The notes under the pieces are model-generated. The model did no database searches. It had not been told where the DNA came from and saw only the letters and a program-made list of their open reading frames with translations. Shown piece after piece: positions 9,574 to 24,182 of a stretch of 64,000 bases of DNA. The position numbers and the translations under genes are program-made. Numbering within the stretch: the stretch's first letter is position 1; each line of letters begins with the position of its first letter. The DNA lies in NCBI GenBank assembly GCA_963978895.1, contig OZ022244.1, forward strand, positions 23,591,531-23,655,530, read 5' to 3'. The DNA is from Erpobdella octoculata. Lineage: Eukaryota > Annelida > Clitellata > Hirudinida > Erpobdellidae.

Positions 9574-9728
9574 GATGGATGAGAGTTCAAAAAACCGCAA
9601 ATTAGATCATATCAGTCTAGAACTAGTGTATAAAACTGATATCAAGAAAGGTCAAAATTTTGAAAAATTCTGCGATACCGGTATCACAAAATTTTCAACT
9701 TTTTTCAACTTTTTTTACAGAAAGGTTT
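9574..9728 (+). repeat. Reference short monomer variant (155 bp)
   Basis: The GAT-to-GAT distance is 155 bp instead of 176. The missing 21 bp is the part that normally reads CAAATTTGGCTGAAAATTG plus two T residues, between two T-tracts, so the 3' part reads CAACTTTTTTT then A(T/C)AG. The same deletion occurs in many monomers across the array and is followed nearly always by an AACAGG-tagged monomer. It therefore looks like one ancestral event spread by amplification rather than many separate deletions. An exception to the tag rule is near 62162-62202, where a short monomer precedes a GAATAGG tag. Confidence 0.9.
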
Positions 9729-10759
9729 GATGAACAGGAGAACAAAAAACCTCAAATTAGATCATATCAATCTAGAACTAGTGTATAAAACTAATATCAA
9801 GAAAGGTCAAAATTTTGAAAAATTCTGCGATACCGGTATCACAAAATTTTCAACTTTTTTCAAGTTTTCAAATTTGGCTGAAAATTGTTTTTATAGAAAG
9901 GTTCGATGAATAGGAGAACAAAAAACCTCAAAATAGATTATATCAATCTAGAACTAGTGTATAAAACTAATATCAAGAAAGGTCAAAATTTTGAAAAATT
10001 CTGCGATACCGGTATCACAAAATTTTCAACTTTTTTCAAGTTTTCAAATTTGGCTGAAAATTGTTTTTATAGAAAGGTTTGATGGATGAGAGTTCAAAAA
10101 ACGGCAAATTAGATCATATCAGTCTAGAACTAGTGTATAAAACTAATATCAAGAAAGGTCAAAATTTTGAAAAATTCTGCGATACCGGTATCACAAAATT
10201 TTCAACTTTTTTCAACTTTTTTTATAGAAAGGTTTGATAAACAGGAGAACAAAAAACCTCAAATTAGATCATATCAATCTAGAACTAGTGTATAAAAATA
10301 ATATCAAGAAAGGTCAAAATTTTGAAAAATTCTGCGATACCGGTATCATAAAATTTTCAACTTTTTTCAAGTTTTTAAATTTGGCTGAAAATTGTTTTAA
10401 TAGAGAGGTTCGATACATGGGAGCCCAAAAAACCTCAAAATAGATCATATCAATCTAGAACTAGTGTATAAAACTAATATCAAGAAAGGTCAAAATTTTG
10501 AAAAATTCTGCGATACCGGTATCACAAAATTTTCAACTTTTTTCAAGTTTTTAAATTTGGCTGAAAAATGTTTTTATAGAAAGGTTTGATACTTGGGAGC
10601 ACAAAAAACTTCAAATTAGATCATATCAAACTAGAACTAGTGTATAAAACTAATTTCAAGAAGGGTCAAAATTTCTAAAAATTCTGCGATACCGGTATCA
10701 CAAAATTTTCAACTTTTTTCAAGCTTTCAAATTTGGCTGAAAAATGTTTTTATAGAAAG

Positions 10760-12058
10760 GTTTGATGCATGGAAGCATACAAAAATTTCAAATTAGATCA
10801 TATCAATCTAGAACTAGTGTATAAAACTAATATCAAGAAAAGTCAAAATTTTGATAAATTCTGCGATACCGGTATCACAAAATTTTCAACTTTTTTCAAG
10901 TTTTCAAATTTGGCTGAAAAATGTTTTTATAGAGAGGTTCGATTCATGGGAGCACAAAAAACCTCAAAATAGATCATATCAATCTAGAACTAGTGTATAA
11001 AACTAATATCAAGAAAGGTCAAAGTTTTGAAAAATTCTGCGATACCGGTATCACAAAATTTTCAACTTTTTTCAAGTTTTTAAATTTGACTGAAAAATGT
11101 TTTTATAGAAAGGTTTGATACTTGGGAGCACAAAAAACCTCAAAATAGATCATATCAATCTAGAACTAGTGTATAAAACTAATATCAAGAAAGGTCAAAA
11201 TTTTGAAAAATTCTGCGATACCGGTATCACAAAATTTTCAACTTTTTTCAAGTTTTCAAATTTGGCTGAAAAATGTTTTTATAGAAAGGTTTGATGCATG
11301 GAAGCATACAAAAATTTCAAATTAGATCATATCAAACTAGAACTAGTGTATAAAACTAATATCAAGAAAAGTAAAAATTTCTAAAAATTCTGCGATACGG
11401 TATCACAAAATTTTCAACTTTTTTCAAGTTTTCAAATTTGGCTAAAAAATGTTTTTATAGAAAGGTTTGATGGATGAGAGTTCAAAAAACCTCAAATTAG
11501 ATCATATCAATCTAGAACTAGTGTATAAAACTAATATCAAGAAAAGTCAAAATTTTGAAAAATTCTGCGATACCGGTATCACAAAATTTTCAACTTTTTT
11601 CAACTTTTCAAATTTGGCTGAAAGTTGTTTTTATAGAGAGGTTTGATGCATGGGAGCACAAAAAACCTCAAAATAGATTATATTAATCTAGAACTAGTGT
11701 ATAAAACTAATATCAAGAAAGGTCAAAATTTTGAAAAATTCTGCGATACCGGTATCACAAAATTTTCAATTTTTTTCACTTTTTCATATTTGGCTGAAAA
11801 TTGTTTTTAATGAAAGGTTTGATGCATAGGCGAAAAAAACCTCAATTTAAAACATAACAATCTAGAACAAGTGTAAAAAACTAATATCAAAAAAGGTCAA
11901 AATTTTGAAAAATTCTGCGTACCGGTATCACAAAATTTTCAACTTTTTTTTAAGTTTTCAAACTTGGCTGAAAATTGTTTTTATAAAAAGGTTTGATGAA
12001 TAGGAGAACAAAATCCTCAAATTAGATCATATCAATCTAAAACTAGTGTATAAAACTA
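10760..12058 (+). repeat. Duplicated segment, copy 2 of a 3.5-3.65-kb-offset pair
   Basis: Partner of 7107-8582, shorter by one monomer. A run of A near 11830 is one base shorter than its partner near 8355. Further right, 9081-9475 resembles 12556-12950 at an offset of 3,475 bp, so the duplication originally extended further and was broken by later rearrangement. Confidence 0.7.
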
Positions 12059-13904
12059 ATATCAAGAAAGGTCAAATTTTTGAAAAATTCTTCGATACCG
12101 GTATAACAAAACTTTCAACTTTTTTCAAGTTTTTAAATTTGGCTGAAAATTGTTTTAATAGAGAGGTTCGATACATGGGAGCACAAAAAACCTCAAAATA
12201 GATCATATCAATCTAGAACTAGTGTATAAAACTAATATCAAAAAAGGTCAAAATTTTGAAAAATTCTGCGATACCGGTATCACAAAATTTTCAACTTTTT
12301 TCAACTTTTCAAATTTGGCTGAAAATTGTTTTTATAGAGAGGTTTGATGGATGAGAGTTCAAAAAACCTCAAATTAGATCATATCAATCTAGAACTAGTG
12401 TATAAAACTAATATCAAGAAAAGTAAAAATTTTGATAAATTCAGCGATACCGGTATCACAAAATTTTCAACTTTTTTCAAGTTTTCAAATTTGGCTAAAA
12501 AATGTTTTTATAGAGAGGTTTGATGCATGGGAGCACAAAAAACCTCAAAATAGATCATATCAAACTAGAACTAGTGTATAAAACTAATATCAAAAAAGGT
12601 CAAAATTTTGAAAAATTCTGCGTACCGGTATCACAAAATTTTCAACTTTTTTAATGTTTTCAAACTTGGCTGAAAATTGTTTTTATAAAAAGGTTTGATG
12701 AATAGGAGAACAAAAACCTCAAATTAGATCATATCAATCTAAAACTAGTGTATAAAACTAATATTAAGAAAGGTCAAAATTTTGAAAAATTCTGCGATAC
12801 CGGTATCACAAAATTTTCAACTTTTTTTCAAGTTTTCAAATTTGGCTAAAAATGTTTTTATAGAAAGGTTTGATGCATGGAAGCATACAAAAATTTCAAA
12901 TTAGATCATATCAATCTAGAACTAGTGTATAAAACTAATATCAAGAAAAGTAAAAATTTCTAAAAATTCTGCGATACCGGTATCACAAAATTTTCAACTT
13001 TTTTCAAGTTTTCAAATTTGGCTAAAAAATGTTTTTATAGAAAGGTTTGATGGATGAGAGTTCAAAAAACCTCAAATTAGATCATATCAATCTAGAACTA
13101 GTGTATAAAACTAATATTAAGAAAAGTCAAAATTTTGAAAAATTATGCGATACCGGTATCACAAAACTTTCAACTTTTTTCAAGTTTTTAAATTTGGCTG
13201 AAAATGTTTTTATAGAAAGGTTTGATACTTGGGAGCACAAAAAACTTCAAATTAGATCATATCAAACTAGAACTAGTGTATAAAACTAATTTCAAGAAGG
13301 GTCAAAATTTCTAAAAATTCTGCGATACCGGTATCACAAAATTTTCAACTTTTTTCAAGTTTTCATATTTGGCTGAAAAATGTTTTTATAGAAAGGTTTG
13401 ATGCATGGAAGCATAGAAAAAATTTCAAATTAGATCATATCAATCTAGAACTAGTGTATAAAACTAATATCAAGAAAAGTAAAAATTACTAAAAATTCTG
13501 CGATACCGGTATCACAAAATTTTCAACTTTTTTCAAGTTTTCAAATTTGGCTGAAAATTGTTTTTATAGAATGGTTTGATGGATGAGAGTTCAAAAAACC
13601 GCAAATTAGATCATATCAGTCTAGAACTAGTGTATAAAACTGATATCAAGAAAGGTCAAAATTTTGAAAAATTCTGCGATACCGGTATCACAAAATTTTC
13701 AACTTTTTTCAACTTTTTTTACAGAAAGGTTTGATGAACAGGAGAACAAAAAACCTCAAATTAGATCATATCAATCTAGAACTAGTGTATAAAACTAATA
13801 TCAAGAAAGGTCAAAATTTTGAAAAATTCTGCGATACCGGTATCACAAAATTTTCAATTTTTTTCAATTTTTCATATTTGGCTGAAAAATGTTTTTAATG
13901 AAAG

Positions 13905-14900
13905 GTTTGATGCATAGGCGAACAAAAGTGTATAAAACTAATATCAAGAAAAGTCAAAATTTTGAAAAATTCTGCGATACCGGTATCACAAAATTTTCAA
14001 CTTTTTTCAACTTTTTTTATAGAAAGGTTTGATGAACAGGAGAACAAAAAACCTCAAATTAGATCATATCAATCTAGAACTAGTGTATAAAACTAATATC
14101 AAGAAAAGTCAAAATTTTGAAAAATTCTGCGATACCGGTATCACAAAATTTTCAACTTTTTTCAAGTTTTCAAATTTGGCTAAAAAATGTTTTTATAGAA
14201 AGGTTTGATGGATGAGAGTTCAAAAAACCTCAACTTAGATCATATCAATCTAGAACTAGTGTATAAAACTAATATCAAGAAAAGTCAAAATTTTGAAAAA
14301 TTCTGCGATACCGGTATCACAAAATTTTCAACTTTTTTCAACTTTTTTTATAGAAAGGTTTGATGAACAGGAGAACAAAAAAACCTCAAATTAGATCATA
14401 TCAATCTAGAACTAGTGTATAAAACTAATATCAAGAAAGGTCAAAATTTTGAAAAATCCTGCGATACCGGTATCACAAAATTTTATACTTTTTTCAATTT
14501 TACCTCAAAATAGATCATATCAATCTAGAACTAGTGTATAAAACTAATATCAAGAAAGGTCAAAATTTTGAAAAATTCTGCAATACCGGTATCACAAAAG
14601 TTTCAACTTTTTTCAAGTTTTTAAATTTGGCTGAAACTTGTTTTAATAGAGAGGTTTGATACATGGGAGCACAAAAAACCTCAAAATAGATCATATCAAT
14701 CTAGAACTAGTGTATAAAACTAATATCAAGAAAGGTCAAAATTTTGAAAAATTCTGCAATACCGGTATCACAAAAGTTTCAACTTTTTTCAAGTTTTTAA
14801 ATTTGGCTGAAAATTGTTTTAATAGAGAGGTTTGATACATGGGAGCACAAAAAACCTCAAAATAGATCGATACCGGTATCACAAAATTTTCAACTTTTTT
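13905..14900 (+). repeat. Cluster of deletion-bearing monomers
   Basis: Three broken units occur within 1 kb. Near 13920 a CATAGGCGAACAAAA tag jumps directly to GTGTATAAAAC. Near 14490-14505 the 3' part of a monomer is lost, so CAATTTT joins ACCTCAAAATAG. Near 14866 AAAATAGATC joins GATACCGGTATC, skipping the region with TCTAGA, TATAAAA and TCAAAATTTTGA. The rest of the stretch is ordinary satellite. Confidence 0.8.
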
Positions 14901-16609
14901 CAACTTTTCAAATTTGGCTGAAAATTGTTTTTATAGAGAGGTTTGATGCATGGGAGCACAAAAAACCTCAAAATAGATTATATCAATCTAGAACTAGTGT
15001 ATAAAACTAAAATCAAGAAAGGTCAAAATTTTGAAAAATTCTGCGATACCGGTATCACAAAATTTTCAACTTTTTTCAAGTTTTTAAATTTGGCTGAAAA
15101 ATGTTTTTATAGAAAGGTTTGATACATGGGAGCACAAAAAACTTCAAATTAGATCATATCAAACTAGAACTAGTGTATAAAACTAATTTCAAGAAGAGTC
15201 AAAATTTTGAAAAATTCTGCGATACCGGTATCACAAAATTTTCAACTTTTTTCAATTTTTCAAATTTGGCTGAAAATTGTTTTTATAGAAAGGTTCGATG
15301 AATAGGAGAACAAAAAACCTCAAAATAGATCATATCAATCTAGAACTAGTGTATAAAACTAATATCAAGAAAGGTCAAAATTTTGAAAAATTCTGCGATA
15401 CCGGTATCACAAAATTTTCAACTTTTTTCAAGTTTTTAAATTTGGCTGAAAATTGTTTTAATAGAGAGGTTCGATACCTGGGAGCACAAAAAACCTCAAA
15501 ATAGATCATATCACTCTAGAACTAGTGTATAAAACTAATATCAAGAAAGGTCAAAATTTTGAAAAATTCTGCGATACCGGTATCACAAAATTTTCAACTT
15601 TTTTCAAGTTTTTAAACTTGGCTGAAAAATGTTTTTATAGAAAGGTTTGATACATGGGAGCACAAAAAACTTCAAATTAGATCATATCAAACTAGAACTA
15701 GTGTATAAAACTAATTTCAAGAAGAGTCAAAATTTTGAAAAATTCTGCGATACCGGTATCACAAAATTTTCAACTTTTTTAATGTTTTCAAACTTGGCTG
15801 AAAATTGTTTTTATAGAAAGCTTTGATGAATAGGAGAACAAAAACCTCAAATTTGATCATATCAATCTAAAACTAGTGTATAAAACTAATATCAAGAAAG
15901 ATCAAAATTTTGAAAAATTCTGCGATACCGGTATCACAAAATTTTCAACTTTTTTAATGTTTTTAAATGTGGCTGAAAGTTGTTTTTATAGAAAGGTTTG
16001 ATGCATAGGAGAACAAAAAACCTCAAATTAGATCATATCAATCTAGAACTAGTGTATAAAACTAATATCAAGAAAGGTCAAAATTGTGAAAAATTCTGCG
16101 ATACAGGTATCACAAAATTTTCAACTTTTTTCAATTTTTCAAATTTGGCTGAAAATTGTTTTAATAGAAAGGTTCGATGCATGGAAGCACAAAAAACATC
16201 AAATTAGATCATATCAAACTAGAACTAGTGTATAAAACTAATATCAAGAAAAGTAAAAATTTCTAAAAATTCTGCGATACCGGTATCACAAAATTTTCAA
16301 CTTTTTTCAAGTTTTCAAATTTGGCTGAAAAATGTTTTTATAGAAAGATTTGATGGATGAGAGTTCAAAAAACCGCAAATTAGATCATATCAGTCTAGAA
16401 CTAGTGTATAAAACTAATATCAAGAAAGGTCAAAATTTTGAAAAAATCTGCGATACCGGTATTACAAAATTTTCAACTTTTTTAATGTTTTTAAATTTGG
16501 CTGAAAGTTGTTTTTATAGAAAGGTTTGATGCACAGGAGAACAAAAAACCTCAAATTAGATCATATCAGTCTAGAACTAGTGTATAAAACTAATATCAAA
16601 AAAGGTCAA

Positions 16610-18030
16610 AATTTTGAAAAATTCTGCGATACCGGTATCACAAAATTTTCAACTTTTTTCAACTTTTTTTATAGAAAGGTTTGATGAACAGGAGAACAAA
16701 AAACCTTAAATTAGATCATATCAATCTAGAACTAGTGTATAAAACTAATATCAAGAAAGGTCAAATTTTTGAAAAATTCTGCGATACCGGTATCACAAAA
16801 TTTTCAACTTTTTTCAATTTTTCAAATTTGGCTGAAAATTGTTTTAATAGAAAGGTTCGATGCATGGAAGCACAAAAAACATCAAATTAGATCATATCAA
16901 ACTAGAACTAGTGTATAAAACTAATATCAAGAAAAGTAAAAATTTCTAAAAATTCTGCGATACCGGTATCACAAAATTTTCAACTTTTTTCAAGTTTTCA
17001 AATTTGGCTGAAAATTGTTTTTATAGAAAGGTTTGATGGATGAGAGTTCAAAAAACCGCAAATTAGATCATATCAGTCTAGAACTAGTGTATAAAACTAA
17101 TATCAAGAAAGGTCAAAATTTTGAAAAATTCTGCGATACCGGTATCACAAAATTTTCAACTTTTTTCAACTTTTTTTATAGAAAGGTTTGATGAACAGGA
17201 GAACAAAAAACCTCAAATTAGATCATATCAATCTAGAACTAGTGTATAAAACTAATTTCAAGAAGGGTCAAAATTTCTAAAAATTCTGCGATACCGGTAT
17301 TACAAAATTTTCAACTTTTTTAATGTTTTTAAATTTGGCTGAAAGTTGTTTTTATAGAAAGGTTTGATGCACAGGAGAACAAAAAACCTCAAATTAGATC
17401 ATATCAGTCTAGAACTAGTGTATAAAACTAATATCAAAAAAGGTCAAAATTTTGAAAAATTCTGCGATACCGGTATCACAAAATTTTCAACTTTTTTCAA
17501 CTTTTTTTATAAAAAGGTTTGATGAACAGGAGAACAAAAAACCTTAAATTAGATCATATCAATCTAGAACTAGTGTAAAACTAATATCAAGAAAGGTCAA
17601 ATTTTTGAAAAATTCTGCGATACCGGTATCACAAAATTTTCAACTTTTTTCAATTTTTCAAATTTGGCTGAAAATTGTTTTAATAGAAAGGTTCGATGCA
17701 TGGAAGCACAAAAAACATCAAATTAGATCATATCAAACTAGAACTAGTGTATAAAACTAATATCAAGAAAAGTAAAAATTTCTAAAAATTCTGCGATACC
17801 GGTATCACAAAATTTTCAACTTTTTTCAAGTTTTCAAATTTGGCTGAAAAATGTTTTTATAGAAAGATTTGATGGATGAGAGTTCAAAAAACCTCAAATT
17901 AGATCATATCAATCTAGAACTAGTGTATAAAACTAATATCAAGAAAAGTCAAAATTTTGAAAAACTCTGCAATACCGGTATCACAAAATTTTCAACTTTT
18001 TTCAAGTTTTCAAATTTGGCTGAAAATTGT
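16610..18030 (+). repeat. Duplicated segment, copy 1 of a 6,152-bp-offset pair
   Basis: Matches 22762-24182 at an offset of 6,152 bp, including the variants ACCTTAAATTAG, GTGTAAAACTAAT (three bases lost, near 17575 and 23726) and GGTATTACAAAA. The match ends where copy 1 reads GTTTTAATAGAGAGG and copy 2 reads GTTTTTATAGAAAGG. Confidence 0.75.
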
Positions 18031-21000
18031 TTTAATAGAGAGGTTTGATACATGGGAGCACAAAAAACCTCAAAAAAGATCATATCAATCTAGAACTAGT
18101 GTATAAAACTAATATCAAGAAATGTCAAAATGTTGAAAAATTCTGCGATACCGGTATCACAAAATTTTCAACTTTTTTCAAGTTTTTAAATTTGGCTGAA
18201 AAATGTTTTTATAGAAAGGTTTGATGGATGAGAGTTCAAAAAACCGCAAATTAGATCATATCAGTCTAGAACTAGTGTATAAAACTAATATCAAGAAAGG
18301 TCAAAATTTTGAAAAATTCTGCGATACCGGTATCACAAAATTTTCAACTTTTTTCAACTTTTTTTATAGAAAGGTTTGATGAACAGGAGAACAAAAAACC
18401 TCAAATTAGATCATATCAATCTAGAACTAGTGTATAAAACTAATATCAAGAAAGGTCAAAATTTTGAAAAATTCTGCGATACCGGTATCACAAAATTTTC
18501 AACTTTTTTCAAGTTTTCAAATTTGGCTGAAAAATGTTTTTATAGAAAGATTTGATGGATGAGAGTTCAAAAAACCTCAAATTAGATCATATCAATCTAG
18601 AACTAGTGTATAAAACTAATATCAAGAAAAGTCAAAATTTTGAAAAACTCTGCGATACCGGTATCACAAAATTTTCAACTTTTTTCAAGTTTTCAAATTT
18701 GGCTGAAAATTGTTTTTATAGAAAGGTTTGATGGATGAGAGTTCAAAAAACCGCAAATTCGATCATATCAGTCTAGAACTAGTGTATAAAACTAATATCA
18801 AGAAAGGTCAAAATTTTGAAAAATTCTGCGATACCGGTATCACAAAATTTTCAACTTTTTTCAACTTTTCAAATTTGGCTGAAAATTGTTTTTATAGAAA
18901 GGTTTGATGCATGGAAGCACAAAAAACCTCAAAATAGATTATATCAATCTAGAACTAGTGTATAAAACTAATATTAGGAAAGGTCAAATTTTTGAAAAAT
19001 TCCGCGATTTCGTATCACAAAATTTTCAACTTTTTTCAACTTTTTTATAGAAAGGTTTGATGAACAGGAGAACAAAAAACCTCAAATTAGATCATATCAA
19101 TCTAGAACTAGTGTATAAAACTAATTTCAAGAAGGGTCAAAATTTCTAAAAATTCTGCGATACCGGTATCACAAAATTTTCAACTTTTTTCAAGTTTTCA
19201 AATTTGGCTGAAAAATGTTTTTATAGAAAGATTTGATGGATGAGAGTTCAAAAAACCTCAAATTAGATCATATCAATCTAGAACTAGTGTATAAAACTAA
19301 TATCAAGAAAAGTCAAAATTTTGAAAAACTCTGCGATACCTGTATCACAAAATTTTCAACTTTTTTCAACTTTTCAAATTTGGCTGAAAATTGTTTTTAT
19401 AGAGAGGTTTGATGCATGGGAGCACAAAAAACCTCAAAATATATCAATCTAGAACTAGTGTATAAAACTAATATCAAGAAAGGTCAAAATTTTGAAAAAT
19501 TCTGCGATACCGGTATCACAAAATTTTCAATTTTTTTCACTTTTTCATATTTGGCTGAAAATTGTTTTTAATGAAAGGTTTGATGCATAGGCGAACAAAA
19601 AACCTCAATTTAGAACATAACAATCTAGAACAAGTGTATAAAACTAATATCAAGAAAGGTCAAAATTTTGAAAAATTCTGCGATACCGGTATCACAAAAT
19701 TTTCAACTTTTTTAATGTTTTCAAACTTGGCTGAAAATTGTTTTTATAGAAAGGTTTGATGAATAGGAGAACAAAAACCTCAAATTAGATCATATCAATC
19801 TAAAACTAGTGTATAAAACTAATATCAAGGAAAGTCAAAATTTTGAAAAATTCTGCAATACCGGTATTACAAAATTTTCAACTTTTTTAATGTTTTTAAA
19901 TTTGGCTGAAAGTTGTTTTTATAGAAAGGTTTGATGCATAGGAGAACAAAAAACCTCAAATTAGATCATATCAATCTAGAACTAGTGTATAAAACTAATA
20001 TCAAGAAAAGTCAAAATTTTGAAAAATTCTGCGATACCGGTATCACAAAATTTTCAACTTTTTTCAACTTTTCAAATTTGGCTGAAAATTGTTTTTATAG
20101 AAAGGTTTGATGGATGAGAGTTCAAAAAACCGCAAATTAGATCATATCAGTCTAGAACTAGTGTATAAAACTAATATCAAGAAAGGTCAAAATTTTGAAG
20201 AATTCTGCGATACCGGTATCACAAAGTTTTCAACTTTTTTCAACTTTTTTTATAGAAAGGTTTGATGAACAGGAGAACAAAAAACCTCAAATTAGATCAT
20301 ATCAATCTAGAACTAGTGTATAAAACTAATATCAATAAAGGTCAAATTTTTGAAAAATTCTTCGATACCGGTATCACAAAACTTTCAACTTTTTTCAAGT
20401 TTTTAAATTTGGCTGAAAATTGTTTTAATAGAGAGGTTCGATACATGGGAGCACAAAAAACCTCAAAAAATATCATATCAATCTAGAACTAGTGTAGAAA
20501 ACTAATATCAAGAAAAGTCAAAATTTTGAAAAATTCTGCGATACCGGTATCACAAAATTTTCAACTTTTTTCAACTTTTTTTATAGAAAGGTTTGATGAA
20601 CAGGAGAACAAAAAACCTCAAATTAGATCATATCAATCTAGAACTAGTGTATAAAACTAATATCAAGAAAGGTCAAAATTTTGAAAAATTCTGCGATACC
20701 GGTATCACAAAATTTTCAACTTTTTTCAATTTTTCAAATTTGGCTGAAAATTGTTTTAATAGAAAGGTTCGATGCATGGAAGCACAAAAAACATCAAATT
20801 AGATCATATCAAACTAGAACTAGTGTATAAAACTAATATCAAGAAAAGTAAAAATTTCTAAAAATTCTGCGATACCGGTATCACAAAATTTTCAACTTTT
20901 TTCAAGTTTTCAAATTTGGCTGAAAAATGTTTTTATAGAAAGGTTTGATGCATGGAAGCATACAAAAACATCAAATTAGATCATATCAAACTAGAACTAG

Positions 21001-22819
21001 TGTATAAAACTAATATCAAGAAAAGTAAAAATTTCTAAAAATTCTGCGATACCGGTATCACAAAATTTTCAACTTTTTTCAAGTTTTCAAATTTGGCTGA
21101 AAAATGTTTTTATAGAAAGATTTGATGGATGAGAGTTCAAAAAACCTCAAATTAGATCATATCAATCTAGAACTAGTGTATAAAACTAATATCAAGAAAA
21201 GTCAAAATTTTGAAAAACTCTGCAATACCGGTATCACAAAATTTTCAACTTTTTTCAAGTTTTCAAATTTGGCTGAAAATTGTTTTTATAGAGAGGTTTG
21301 ATGCATGGGAGCACAAAAAACCTCAAAATAGATTATATCAATCTAGAACTAGTGTATAAAACTAATATTAGGAAAGGTCAAATTTTTGAAAAATTCCGCG
21401 ATTTCGTATCACAAAATTTTCAAATTTTTTCAAGTTTTCAAATTTGGCTGAAACTTGTTTTAATAGAGAGGTTTGATACATGGGAGCACAAAAAACCTCA
21501 AAATAGATCATATCAATCTAGAACTAGTGTATAAAACTAATATCAAGAAATGTCAAAATTTTGAAAAATTCTGCGATACCGGTATCACAAAATTTTCAAC
21601 TTTTTTCAAGTTTTTAAATTTGGCTGAAAAATGTTTTTATAGAAAGGTTTGATGGATGAGAGTTCAAAAAACCGCAAATTAGATCATATCAGTCTAGAAC
21701 TAGTGTATAAAACTAATATCAAGAAAGGTCAAAATTTTGAAAAATTCTGCGATACCGGTATCTCAAAATTTTCAACTTTTTTCAACTTTTTTTATAGAAA
21801 GGTTTGATGAACAGGAGAACAAAAAACCTCAAATTAGATCATATCAATCTAGAACTAGTGTATAAAACTAATATCAAGAAAGGTCAAAATTGTGAAAAAT
21901 TCTGCGATACCGGTATCACAAAATTTTCAACTTTTTTCAATTTTTCAAATTTGGCTGAAAAATGTTTTTATAGAAAGGATTGATGCATGGAAGCACAAAA
22001 AACATCAAATTAGATCATATCAAACTAGAACTAGTGTATAAAACTAATATCAAGAGAAGTAAAAATTTCTAAAAATTCTGCGATACCGGTATCACAAAAT
22101 TTTCAACTTTTTTCAAATTTTCAAATTTGGCTGAAAAATGTTTTTATAGAAAGATTTGATGGATGAGAGTTCAAAAAACCTCAAATTAGATCATATCAAT
22201 CTAGAACTAGTGTATAAAACTAATATCAAGAAAAGTCAAAATTTTGAAAAACTCTGCGATACCGGTATCACAAAATTTTCAACTTTTTTCAACTTTTCAA
22301 ATTTGGCTGAAAATTGTTTTTATAGAGAGGTTTGATGCATGGGAGCACAAAAAACCTCAAAATATATCAATCTAGAACTAGTGTATAAAACTAATATCAA
22401 GAAAGGTCAAAATTTTGAAAAATTCTGCGATACCGGTATCACAAAATTTTCAATTTTTTTCACTTTTTCATATTTGGCTGAAAATTGTTTTTAATGAAAG
22501 GTTTGATGCATAGGCGAACAAAAACCTCAAATTAGATCATATCAATCTAAAACTAGTGTATAAAACTAATATCAAGGAAAGTCAAAATTTTGAAAAATTC
22601 TGCGATACCGGTATTACAAAATTTTCAACTTTTTTAATGTTTTTAAATTTGGCTGAAAGTTGTTTTTATAGAAAGGTTTGATGCATAGGAGAACAAAAAA
22701 CCTCAAATTAGATCATATCAATCTAGAACTAGTGTATAAAACTAATATCAAGAAAAGTCAAAATTTTGAAAAATTCTGCGATACCGGTATCACAAAATTT
22801 TCAACTTTTTTCAACTTTT
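18028..22819 (+). repeat. Higher-order block of period 6,990 bp, copy 1
   Basis: Nearly identical to 25018-29810, offset 6,990 bp (6,991 after an extra A near 28757). Shared markers include CTCAAAAAAGATC (near 18071 and 25061), CCTGTATC (near 19339 and 26329), the GGCGAAC monomer near 19590 and 26580, and GAAGAATTC (near 20198 and 27188). I found very few differences by eye, among them CAAATTT near 21380 against CCAGTTT near 28369. The full period from 18028 to 25017 holds about 40 monomers. Confidence 0.85.
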
Positions 22820-24182
22820 TTTATAGAAAGGTTTGATGAACAGGAGAACAAAAAACCTTAAATTAGATCATATCAATCTAGAACTAGTGTATAAAACTAA
22901 TATCAAGAAAGGTCAAATTTTTGAAAAATTCTGCGATACCGGTATCACAAAATTTTCAACTTTTTTCAATTTTTCAAATTTGGCTGAAAATTGTTTTAAT
23001 AGAAAGGTTCGATGCATGGAAGCACAAAAAACATCAAATTAGATCATATCAAACTAGAACTAGTGTATAAAACTAATATCAAGAAAAGTAAAAATTTCTA
23101 AAAATTCTGCGATACCGGTATCACAAAATTTTCAACTTTTTTCAAGTTTTCAAATTTGGCTGAAAATTGTTTTTATAGAAAGGTTTGATGGATGAGAGTT
23201 CAAAAAACCGCAAATTAGATCATATCAGTCTAGAACTAGTGTATAAAACTAATATCAAGAAAGGTCAAAATTTTGAAAAATTCTGCGATACCGGTATCAC
23301 AAAATTTTCAACTTTTTTCAACTTTTTTTATAGAAAGGTTTGATGAACAGGAGAACAAAAAACCTCAAATTAGATCATATCAATCTAGAACTAGTGTATA
23401 AAACTAATTTCAAGAAGGGTCAAAATTTCTAAAAATTCTGCGATACCGGTATTACAAAATTTTCAACTTTTTTAATGTTTTTAAATTTGGCTGAAAGTTG
23501 TTTTTATAGAAAGGTTTGATGCACAGGAGAACAAAAAACCTCAAATTAGATCATATCAGTCTAGAACTAGTGTATAAAACTAATATCAAAAAAGGTCAAA
23601 ATTTTGAAAAATTCTGCGATACCGGTATCACAAAATTTTCAACTTTTTTCAACTTTTTTTATAAAAAGGTTTGATGAACAGGAGAACAAAAAACCTTAAA
23701 TTAGATCATATCAATCTAGAACTAGTGTAAAACTAATATCAAGAAAGGTCAAATTTTTGAAAAATTCTGCGATACCGGTATCACAAAATTTTCAACTTTT
23801 TTCAATTTTTCAAATTTGGCTGAAAATTGTTTTAATAGAAAGGTTCGATGCATGGAAGCACAAAAAACATCAAATTAGATCATATCAAACTAGAACTAGT
23901 GTATAAAACTAATATCAAGAAAAGTAAAAATTTCTAAAAATTCTGCGATACCGGTATCACAAAATTTTCAACTTTTTTCAAGTTTTCAAATTTGGCTGAA
24001 AAATGTTTTTATAGAAAGATTTGATGGATGAGAGTTCAAAAAACCTCAAATTAGATCATATCAATCTAGAACTAGTGTATAAAACTAATATCAAGAAAAG
24101 TCAAAATTTTGAAAAACTCTGCAATACCGGTATCACAAAATTTTCAACTTTTTTCAAGTTTTCAAATTTGGCTGAAAATTGT
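22762..24182 (+). repeat. Duplicated segment, copy 2 of a 6,152-bp-offset pair
   Basis: Partner of 16610-18030. It overlaps the left end of the 16.6-kb block, so part of this sequence appears a third time near 39.53-40.77 kb. Confidence 0.75.
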
